Source: Pseudomonadota bacterium (GTDB lineage: Bacteria > Desulfobacterota > Desulfobacteria > Desulfobacterales > RPRI01). From it: DNA of 5,775 nucleotides. Made by a program: the position numbers and the translations under genes. The stretch covers positions 1 to 5,775 of the forward strand of contig JAHJQU010000236.1 of assembly GCA_018819005.1 (NCBI GenBank). The letters run 5' to 3'. Of this stretch, positions 1 through 4,502 are shown piece after piece. Below the pieces are notes generated by a model. It saw only the letters and a program-made list of their open reading frames with translations, had not been told where the DNA came from and did not search any database. Within the stretch, counting starts at the first letter, position 1, and each line of letters opens with the position of its first letter.

Positions 1-132
1 ATGAGTGAAGCCGACATTGAACGACTTTGGGTTGCCGAAGCTATCCGCAGGGATGATGAGATTGATAAAGGTACTTCCCAGACGTATCCGGTAGAAGACG
101 TGCTTGCCCGCGCACGGGCTCGTCGGAAATGA
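1..132 (+). CDS. Addiction-module antitoxin (Unstab_antitox type), 3' part only
   Basis: The reading frame is open from the first base and ends in TGA at 130-132, giving 43 visible residues. The tail (LWVAEAIRRDDEID, then PVEDVLARARARRK) matches the C-terminal pattern of the short 'putative addiction module component' family (TIGR02574/PF09720): an acidic, Ala/Arg-rich helix followed by a P-x-E-x-V-x-A-R end. Family members are usually about 70-80 residues, so the ATG at base 1 is probably an internal Met and the true start lies outside the window. Its stop overlaps the next gene's start as ATGA (129-132), the usual translational coupling of antitoxin and toxin. The expected role is to bind and neutralise the ParE/RelE-like toxin encoded next to it; whether it also represses the promoter cannot be seen. 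The family call rests on pattern recognition of a fragment. Confidence 0.72.
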   Translation: MSEADIERLWVAEAIRRDDEIDKGTSQTYPVEDVLARARARRK

Positions 133-425
133 GCAGGATCTTCTCCATACATGAAGAGGCTGAGGTTGAAATCAATGAAGCCGCGGATTTTTACGACCTT
201 GAGAGTTCCGGCCTCGGCACAGCATTTATCGACGAAATTAGCAGAAGCATCGAGATTGTCACACGCTTTCCGGAAGCAGCGCCGCTTATCCAAGGACGCG
301 TCAGAAGAAAGACCATTATAAAGTTCCCGTATTCACTGATATACTCATTACATCCGAATGAAATCAGGTTGCTGGCCGTGGCGCACCAAAAAAGGCGTCC
401 GTTCTACTGGCGTGGCCGTCGTTGA
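129..425 (+). CDS. RelE/ParE-family toxin of a type II toxin-antitoxin system
   Basis: This 98-residue protein has the normal length and layout of the ParE/RelE toxin fold (PF05016). The N-terminal helices carry EAADFYD (about residues 17-23) and GLGTAFIDEI (about 28-37). Next comes FPEAAPLIQG, then the Arg/Lys-rich R-V-R-R-K-x-x-I-x-x-F-P-Y strand, the hydrophobic strand ending NEIRLLAVAHQKR, and the terminal P-x-Y-W-R-G-R. These toxins are small cytoplasmic proteins; ParE members poison DNA gyrase and RelE members cut mRNA on the ribosome. The pairing with a PF09720-type antitoxin and the FPYSLIY/AVAHQKR style fit the ParE-like branch, but the target cannot be read from sequence. The start at 129 is supported by the ATGA overlap with the antitoxin stop. 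The gene looks intact, with no internal stop or truncation. Confidence 0.88.
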   Translation: MSRIFSIHEEAEVEINEAADFYDLESSGLGTAFIDEISRSIEIVTRFPEAAPLIQGRVRRKTIIKFPYSLIYSLHPNEIRLLAVAHQKRRPFYWRGRR

Positions 426-504
426 CTACGGACTGCGACAAGTCTTAACCCGGAAAAGCAGTAACTCGCCGATCGGAGTGATCTGTACCTCACCGGCGTT
501 TTAC

Positions 505-560
505 CCTCCGCGAAGCGGTCTGACAAATCATCCTGTTAATCCTGTAAATCCTGTCAAATA
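505..560 (+). repeat. Dispersed 56 bp repeat, copy 1
   Basis: This stretch is identical over 56 bp to 1000-1055 and nearly so to 1172-1226. It starts with a mini-hairpin (CCGC-GAA-GCGG at 508-518), continues with a TCTGACAAATCA linker, and ends in three 9-bp-spaced TCCTGT words (531, 540, 549). Here, unlike copies 2 and 3, an inverted partner arm follows at 586-612. It lies between the ParE-type toxin gene and the hicB-like gene. No protein reading of it is credible. Confidence 0.9.
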
Positions 561-612
561 TATTTTTTTATTCGAAAAGTCTTTAGACAGGATCAACAGG
601 ATGAACAGGATT
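529..612. repeat. Imperfect inverted repeat with 27 bp arms
   Basis: The left arm 529-555 and right arm 586-612 are inverted copies matching at 23 of 27 positions by hand alignment, around a 30 bp AT-rich loop. Each arm is three tandem 9-mers around TCCTGT (left) or ACAGGA (right). The mismatches fall in the two spacer bases between the words and at one outer base, so the hexamer words are kept while the spacers drift. If transcribed, this would fold into a long hairpin ahead of the hicB-like gene. Confidence 0.8.
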
Positions 613-686
613 GTGGAGGGGTATGTTTACGCGGGCGTCATCTTCCATGAAGCGGTCTTATTAAAATATAAGATGGGAGGGGATAT

Positions 687-902
687 ATGATGGAAAAGTA
701 TGAAATTATAATTTATTGGAGTGCCGAGGATCAGGTTTTTATAGCCGATATTCCAGAGTTGCCCGGATGTATGGCCCACGGGGATACCCATGAATCAGTA
801 TTGAGTAACGCAAAAGACGCTCTACGCTTATGGATCGATACGGCCTTGGAGTGCAACGATCCCGTAACAGAACCGAAGGAGCGCCGTCTCATCTACGCTT
901 AG
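687..902 (+). CDS. HicB-family antitoxin-like protein, without a HicA partner
   Basis: The 71-residue product matches short HicB-like proteins (PF15919 type): the N-terminal strand YEIIIYWSAEDQVFIADIPELPGC, then the M-x-H-G-D-T turn and the amphipathic helix ESVLSNAKDALRLWIDTA, ending P-K-E-R-R-L-I-Y-A. The fold is a partial RNase H-like domain that in complete systems masks the HicA mRNA-cleaving toxin. There is no added C-terminal DNA-binding domain. Two adjacent ATG codons (687 and 690) are possible starts; the strong Shine-Dalgarno GGAGG at 676-680 is 6 bp from the first and 9 bp from the second, so either works. No HicA-like reading frame (about 60 residues with a GSHH-type motif) is visible on either side, so this is a solitary antitoxin gene. 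Solitary short HicB-like genes are common, and the partner may be elsewhere or absent. Confidence 0.85.
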   Translation: MMEKYEIIIYWSAEDQVFIADIPELPGCMAHGDTHESVLSNAKDALRLWIDTALECNDPVTEPKERRLIYA

Positions 903-999
903 TCGGATATTAACCCGTATAAAAGTCAAAATAAAGATTTCTGTTCATTCTGAGCTCGGTTAAGACTCTCGAATAACCATGTTGACCGTGCTTATAAAT

Positions 1000-1055
1000 C
1001 CTCCGCGAAGCGGTCTGACAAATCATCCTGTTAATCCTGTAAATCCTGTCAAATA
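1000..1055 (+). repeat. Dispersed 56 bp repeat, copy 2
   Basis: All 56 bp are identical to copy 1 at 505-560, including the CCGCGAAGCGG mini-hairpin and the three TCCTGT words. No inverted right arm follows, so this is a half element. The sequence just after it (about 1052-1072) resembles that after copy 3, suggesting that copies 2 and 3 come from a longer shared unit. Confidence 0.9.
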
Positions 1056-1171
1056 AGTTTTTGTTGTTGCCTGCCGGTCGGAAGTCAGCCGTGGCGGACA
1101 ATAAGTCATAGTCTGCGACGAGAGAGACAATCTGGTGGAGAAAGATGACTTGATCCATAATGTGATTCAGT

Positions 1172-1226
1172 CTCCGCGAAGCGGTCTGACAAATCATCCT
1201 GTTAATCCTGTAAATCCTGTCAAAAT
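1172..1226 (+). repeat. Dispersed 56 bp repeat, copy 3
   Basis: This copy matches copies 1 and 2 from CTCCGCGAAG through the third TCCTGT word, with one extra A in the run after it. It lies in the same orientation, with its start about 171 bp downstream of copy 2, and lacks an inverted arm. The following bases (ATAAGTT, then TTGTTG and TGC) match those after copy 2 apart from two T/C differences. Confidence 0.88.
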
Positions 1227-1280
1227 AAGTTCTTGTTGCTGCAAAATATGTAGATGTCTCTTCATATTTTGATAAAAGCT

Positions 1281-1308
1281 TTGACATTTTTAGAAAACCG
1301 CTTAAAAT
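1281..1308 (+). promoter_or_regulatory. Near-consensus sigma-70 promoter
   Basis: A perfect -35 box TTGACA (1281-1286) is followed after 16 bp by TAAAAT (1303-1308), five of six matches to the -10 consensus. Transcription would begin near 1315, about 6 bp before the MITE-like element at 1321. It therefore reads straight into the element and away from any intact nearby gene, the pilin start being some 490 bp further on. What it originally served is unknown. Confidence 0.5.
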
Positions 1309-1320
1309 AGAGGCAAATTT

Positions 1321-1473
1321 GATGGACTCGTAAAAAGTGAATTTTCCCCGTCCCTGGTGGGAGGGGATTAAGGGGAGGTGGGAGTAACACTATGAAATAC
1401 AAGCACTTCTCACCCTCACCCAGGCCCTCTCCAGTCAAGGGAGAAAGGGTTTAGGACTTTTTAAGAGAACATC
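1321..1473. mobile_element. MITE-like non-autonomous element, 153 bp, with 5 bp flanking direct repeat
   Basis: The ends are inverted copies: GATGGACTCGTAAAAAGT (1321-1338) and ACTTTTTAAGAGAACATC (1456-1473), which match at 15 of 18 positions. The element is flanked by the direct repeat AATTT (1316-1320 and 1474-1478), as expected from a target-site duplication. The interior is strand-asymmetric: a G-rich half (about 1353-1384) and a C/T-rich half (about 1409-1432) that can partly pair, so a transcript would form a long imperfect hairpin. No protein is encoded. Mobilisation would require a transposase supplied in trans; none in this window is known to recognise these ends. The short direct repeat is AT-rich and could be coincidental. 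Confidence 0.65.
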
Positions 1474-1474
1474 A

Positions 1475-1665
1475 ATTTATATTTTTTCACATATTGAGGC
1501 CTTCGAAGATCACCTGATTTTGGTTAAGTATAAGGAAGGCGATAATTTTAACCACATGAATACATTGAGTATTTCGAGGATAGTGCTAAAGCTTCACCGC
1601 GTGCGAAATTTGAGCCTGACGCAGTAATCGGGCAAAAGGGGGTGTTATGCAAAGGTATCATATAG
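1475..1665 (+). pseudogene. Possible remnant of an unidentified coding sequence
   Basis: Two overlapping frames read like protein on either side of a single frame change near 1552-1557. The first gives HIEAFEDHLILVKYKEGDNF (1490-1549). The -1 frame then gives HEYIEYFEDSAKASPRAKF, followed by EPDAVIGQKG, and ends at TAG (1663-1665). Joined, they would make a charged stretch of about 60 residues with no start codon, and the 5' side is interrupted by the MITE-like element. I cannot name a family. The alternative is that this is ordinary noncoding DNA whose frames look protein-like by chance, which for so short a stretch is quite possible. Confidence 0.22.
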
Positions 1666-1672
1666 GAGTGCA

Positions 1673-1688
1673 TGGCATACTGATTGCA
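1673..1688 (+). promoter_or_regulatory. Sigma-54 (RpoN) promoter for the pilin gene
   Basis: TGGCATACTGATTGCA fits the sigma-54 consensus TGGCAC-N5-TTGC. The invariant GG (-24) is at 1674-1675 and GC (-12) at 1686-1687, with exactly the required 10 bp between them; only the sixth base departs from consensus. The inferred transcription start is near 1699, leaving a leader of about 110 bases. Type IV pilin genes in many Proteobacteria depend on RpoN with the activator PilR, so site and gene agree. An activator site upstream was not identified. Confidence 0.75.
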
Positions 1689-1713
1689 TATTTACTTTAT
1701 GGTAAAAACAGTT

Positions 1714-1779
1714 TTTTTATAAAAAGTCAAAGTTCAGACAGCAAAGTAAAAGCTCATAACGACTTTTTACGAAGCTGTC
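1714..1779 (+). promoter_or_regulatory. Structured pilin leader with interlocking inverted repeats
   Basis: Inside the predicted 5' leader, TAAAAAGTC (1720-1728) is perfectly complementary to GACTTTTTA (1761-1769), and GACAGC (1737-1742) to GCTGTC (1774-1779). The two pairings are interlocked (A-B-A'-B'), so they would form either a pseudoknot-like fold or two alternatives. TTTTTATAAAAA (1714-1725) is also a perfect palindrome. In addition, ACTTTTTACGA (1762-1772) is an exact inverted copy of an 11-mer in the left end of the MITE-like element (1328-1338), so the structure could be a relic of such an element rather than a regulator. Confidence 0.4.
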
Positions 1780-1808
1780 AAAAATTAAACTCAAAAGGAG
1801 GTAAAAGC

Positions 1809-2168
1809 ATGTTAAGAAATCAGAAAGGTTTTACATTGATCGAAATCATCGCCGTCTTGGTGATCCTTGGGATTCTGGCCGCGGTGGCCATCCCAAAATA
1901 TCTGGACCTGCAGAGAGAAGCTCGAATAAAGGCTATTTCGAGTGGTATATCCGCACTCCAATCAACCGCAACCCATCTGTATGCGCAAGCGCTTTTGAAC
2001 GGCGACACAAACGGAACAAATTGGGTCTTAGCTACAGCAACGTTCAACGTGGGGGATTTTTATGGCACTGTAACTGGCGCCCAGCAAACACTTGTATCAG
2101 TTACCGGCACCAAAATTACTGGTTACGGTGGTCTCTTCCCTGTTAATAATACTTTTAATATGTGGTGA
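1809..2168 (+). CDS. Type IV pilin-like protein (prepilin), C-terminus truncated by an apparent frameshift
   Basis: The 119-residue product begins MLRNQKG-FTLIE, a class III prepilin signal: a 7-residue basic leader, a Gly before the PilD-type peptidase cut, Phe as new N-terminus and Glu at +5. A hydrophobic assembly helix ending AAVAIPKY follows, then an amphipathic helix (LDLQREARIKAISSG) and a Gly/Thr-rich globular part. The mature part has no cysteine, so no disulfide-bound D-loop. The ATG at 1809 is chosen because AAAGGAGG ends 7 bp before it and because the sigma-54 start (about 1699) excludes an upstream start. The frame stops at TGA 2166-2168 just after NTFNMW. Reading from 2159 in the -1 frame gives YVVILSPDGKDTIVVTGV and a stop at 2213-2215, a typical pilin terminal strand; the full protein would be about 135 residues. 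It is either a damaged gene or a sequencing error. It may be a major or minor pilin or a pseudopilin. Confidence 0.85.
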   Translation: MLRNQKGFTLIEIIAVLVILGILAAVAIPKYLDLQREARIKAISSGISALQSTATHLYAQALLNGDTNGTNWVLATATFNVGDFYGTVTGAQQTLVSVTGTKITGYGGLFPVNNTFNMW

Positions 2169-2215
2169 TTTTATCTCCCGATGGTAAAGACACAATTGTT
2201 GTGACGGGTGTATAA
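2159..2215 (+). pseudogene. Detached C-terminal end of the pilin, in the -1 frame
   Basis: These 18 codons (YVVILSPDGKDTIVVTGV, stop TAA 2213-2215) continue the pilin logically after its residue N117. Restoring one T, so that AATATGTG becomes AATTATGTG around 2157-2164, joins them in frame. The -1 frame is closed just upstream by TAA at 2156-2158, so the lost base must lie between about 2159 and 2165. The alternating hydrophobic pattern fits the last beta strands of a pilin head domain. Confidence 0.7.
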
Positions 2216-2221
2216 ATTCCG

Positions 2222-2238
2222 AGTATTAGCTAAATACT
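2222..2238 (+). other. Small hairpin after the pilin gene
   Basis: AGTATT (2222-2227) pairs perfectly with AATACT (2233-2238) around a 5-base loop. It lies between the ancestral pilin stop (2213-2215) and the terminator hairpin, has no T-run of its own, and may help protect the 3' end of the transcript. Confidence 0.35.
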
Positions 2239-2240
2239 AA

Positions 2241-2279
2241 ATATAGCTGACTATAACGTGGTCAGCGATATTTTTCTTT
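2241..2279 (+). terminator. Rho-independent terminator of the pilin unit
   Basis: The left strand ATATAGCTGACTA (2241-2253) pairs with TGGTCAGCGATAT (2259-2271), with one A/C mismatch and one wobble pair, around the 5-base loop TAACG. TTTTTCTTT (2271-2279) follows at once. The arrangement separates the pilin transcript from the membrane-protein gene that starts 47 bp downstream, so that gene needs read-through or its own promoter. Confidence 0.78.
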
Positions 2280-2325
2280 CTTATAGTACCAGGATAACCC
2301 TATGATTTTCTAAATAAAACAATTT

Positions 2326-4482
2326 ATGATAGCAAATTCAATCTATGAGCGCATATATGAACATATAACCTGTCATAAATATTATCTATTTTCTATCCTT
2401 TCTCTTTTCTTCCTGATTGTTGTTTATTATTTCATCACCTGGCCCATCGTGATTACCGACACCGACTTGTGGTATCATCTCTCCGGCGGGCGGTATTTCT
2501 GGCAGAACGGCGCCATCGCCAAAGATGCCTTCTTTAGTTACATCACCCCCCCTAAGTCATGGTACAATTACTACTGGTTGTTTCAGGTCGTCATATATAA
2601 GATCTTTCAATGGACCGATTATTACGGCCTTATAGTCTTGAGATGCCTCCTCTATTTTCTGACCGTCTTTTTTATCTGTCTTTTCTTCATTCGTCGGCGT
2701 GAAAACAGGAATGAACTGCTGTTCGGCCTTTTCCTTTTCGCCGCATGTTCTATCGTGATTCTCCACCGGGAAACGGCTGTGAGACCGCACCTCTTTTCCT
2801 ACCTTTTCATCGTCGTTTTTCTCTACATCCTGGAATTTAAACGGGACAAGATATGGCTCCTCCCCCTTCTGGGGATTTTCTGGTCCAATCTCCACGGGAT
2901 CGAATACCCGGTGATGTTCCTGATTGTCTTCGCTTACCTTGCGGAAACCTTCTGGCGGCAGTTCAGAAAAATTCATAGCGGAGACGCAGTGGGGAAAAAA
3001 GAAAACTGGCTTCTGATTTCTGTGTTTTATACCATCTTTATCACCCCCGGTGTGATCGAACTCGTCCAGACCCCCTTCAGCGTATCCTTTCAGAACGCCG
3101 CCTATCAGCATCTGTATGTATCCGAGTTGATCCCCATACCTTTCCGGAACTTTTTCATCTTTGCCCCAGTATCGGTCCGGGGACTGATCTCAGCGTTGCA
3201 GAACCTTATTGTGCTTCTCTCGGCAGCTTTCCTGCTGATCGGCCTGTGGAAAAGGAATCTGCGGATCAGCCATGCCGTCCTTTTTTTCTGCTCGCTGCTG
3301 CTGATCGCAAGACATAACAGATTCATTTATGAATTCACACTGCTCTCTCTTCCTCTGCTGCATAACGGTTCGCGCCTGATCGCGGAGAGGGTCAAGCTTC
3401 CCCGCAGGATTGTCGATTTTGCACTCCCTGTCGTAGTTGTTCTCCTTCCGCTTCTGGTTTTCCACGGCGTGTTTGAGAACCGGCCGGCCTACCCTTTCTC
3501 GCAGTCAAATCTTCCCACCGGGGTTGTCCGGTTCCTGAATCAGCATGCCTCGGGAGGAAAAATTCTTAATGAAGCGAATACAGGGGGTTACCTTCCCTGG
3601 GCTTTGAATCAGAAGTTCAAGATATACATGGACATGCAGATGACTATTTTCAGCGATACGGATTTTGCCGAAGCGCAAAACGCTTTTTTCAATGCCAACG
3701 CCTTCAAGACATTCATCCGGAAATACGATCCTTCCTTCATCTCCATTTCCCTGAACAGATCACATTTCAAGAAGGTCGTCGCTAACGATCCACGATTCGT
3801 GCCAATCTTTTTCGATTGTGCCGAAGTTCTCTATGTCAACAAAGCTCATTACAGCGACCTGGCCGGGAAATACGAGTTGAAAGCCATAGATCCCTTCTTC
3901 TACTGGCAGGTCATATATGCGAATGAAAGTGCTGAAAATCTCTCGAAGATTTTTACCGAAGCGTCGAGAATGCTTGATCAGGACCCTACGAATTACAGGG
4001 CCAATCATATTCTTTCCAGCATAGCGATTGTCCATAAGAAATACGATCAGGCTCTCTCTTATGCGGATGTAATCGTCCGGAACTATCCCGATCTGTCTCA
4101 CGGCTATGGATTGAAAGGTGACGCGTTCTTCTGGATGGGTAGGTTTGAAGAGGCCGCACGCCTCTATAAAAAGGCCCTCGATATGGGTCGAACATCCAAG
4201 GCGGAAAACGTCTATTGGAATTTGCACGCATCCTATAACAACTTGAAGGAATACAAAAAAGCCTACAGGGTGCTTTCAAAATACGTTAACCCGTTTAATC
4301 CGAATGCAGATTATAAGGAAATCTGTCAGCTTGGGATATCTGCTGCTTCCGTTGGAAAGATCCGGGAGGCCGTCACATTTATGAAGATCGCCAAACTGAA
4401 GGTACCGCCAACGGATACAGAGTATGTTCAAAAAATTGACAAGAACCTGGCTATACTGGATGGTGATTTGCCATCAATTTGA
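2326..4482 (+). CDS. Polytopic GT-C-like membrane protein with C-terminal TPR region
   Basis: This is a 718-residue protein. The N-terminal half (about 20-380) has some 10-12 hydrophobic segments. The first loop, after the segment at about 20-40, carries DTDLWYHLSGG (45-55) and a KDAFFSY/SWYNYYW stretch (66-84). Later marks are RPHLFSYL (153-160), SNLHG (187-191) and RHNRF (329-333). This order resembles bacterial membrane proteins with a GT-C glycosyltransferase fold, which use lipid-phosphate sugars on the outer face of the membrane; the early Asp motif would be the catalytic candidate. A soluble segment follows (about 385-520, with GGYLPWALNQKFKIYMDMQ), then about three TPR-like repeats (roughly 530-690). 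The predicted orientation puts the TPR part in the periplasm. ATG 2326 is the only Met before the first membrane segment, though its ribosome site is poor. Substrate and acceptor are unknown; the GT-C call is by pattern, not by alignment. Confidence 0.7.
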   Translation: MIANSIYERIYEHITCHKYYLFSILSLFFLIVVYYFITWPIVITDTDLWYHLSGGRYFWQNGAIAKDAFFSYITPPKSWYNYYWLFQVVIYKIFQWTDYYGLIVLRCLLYFLTVFFICLFFIRRRENRNELLFGLFLFAACSIVILHRETAVRPHLFSYLFIVVFLYILEFKRDKIWLLPLLGIFWSNLHGIEYPVMFLIVFAYLAETFWRQFRKIHSGDAVGKKENWLLISVFYTIFITPGVIELVQTPFSVSFQNAAYQHLYVSELIPIPFRNFFIFAPVSVRGLISALQNLIVLLSAAFLLIGLWKRNLRISHAVLFFCSLLLIARHNRFIYEFTLLSLPLLHNGSRLIAERVKLPRRIVDFALPVVVVLLPLLVFHGVFENRPAYPFSQSNLPTGVVRFLNQHASGGKILNEANTGGYLPWALNQKFKIYMDMQMTIFSDTDFAEAQNAFFNANAFKTFIRKYDPSFISISLNRSHFKKVVANDPRFVPIFFDCAEVLYVNKAHYSDLAGKYELKAIDPFFYWQVIYANESAENLSKIFTEASRMLDQDPTNYRANHILSSIAIVHKKYDQALSYADVIVRNYPDLSHGYGLKGDAFFWMGRFEEAARLYKKALDMGRTSKAENVYWNLHASYNNLKEYKKAYRVLSKYVNPFNPNADYKEICQLGISAASVGKIREAVTFMKIAKLKVPPTDTEYVQKIDKNLAILDGDLPSI

Positions 4483-4502
4483 CGAGCTTGAGGTTGTCCA
4501 CC

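Larger units (their letters stand above)
903..1320. other. Repeat-rich intergenic region, no gene seen
   Basis: No credible coding sequence is visible on either strand after the hicB-like gene. The stretch holds repeat copies 2 and 3, the 116 bp unique segment between them (1056-1171), and an AT-rich tail ending in a sigma-70 type promoter. The minus-strand frame that stays open through 910-1287 owes its length to two copies of the DNA repeat, which read as the same short Arg/Ile-rich peptide. No clear terminator follows the hicB-like gene. Confidence 0.7.

Noticed and set aside
358..690. Plus-strand open frame of 110 codons between the toxin and the hicB-like gene
   Set aside because: It begins inside the toxin gene in another frame, and its middle is the translated 9-mer repeat (N-P-V-N-P-V, D-R-I-N-R-M-N-R-I). 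It has no ribosome site or family resemblance.
505..1226. Three similar repeats as a possible CRISPR array
   Set aside because: The spacing is irregular (a gene lies between copies 1 and 2), the repeats are too long and tandemly built, and no cas gene is visible.
910..1287. Minus-strand open frame of 125 codons with two identical internal segments
   Set aside because: The internal repeats are simply the two DNA repeat copies read backwards; the remainder has no recognisable domain and no plausible start.
1647..1808. Longer pilin start at 1647
   Set aside because: It would place 54 residues before the prepilin leader and begin upstream of the sigma-54 transcription start; the ATG at 1809 has a far better ribosome site.
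2151..2168. Programmed -1 frameshift to extend the pilin
   Set aside because: The -1 frame is closed by TAA at 2156-2158 and no slippery heptamer lies in the seven bases left, so a mutation or sequencing error is more likely.
2278..2306. Sigma-70 promoter for the membrane protein gene (TATGAT at 2301-2306)
   Set aside because: The matching -35 position (TTCTTA, 2278-2283) is poor and overlaps the pilin terminator; too weak to list as a feature.
4479..4502. TTG start for the GT2 gene, overlapping the preceding stop
   Set aside because: It would add eight residues before the conserved first strand; ATG 4503 has a ribosome site and the normal family N-terminus.
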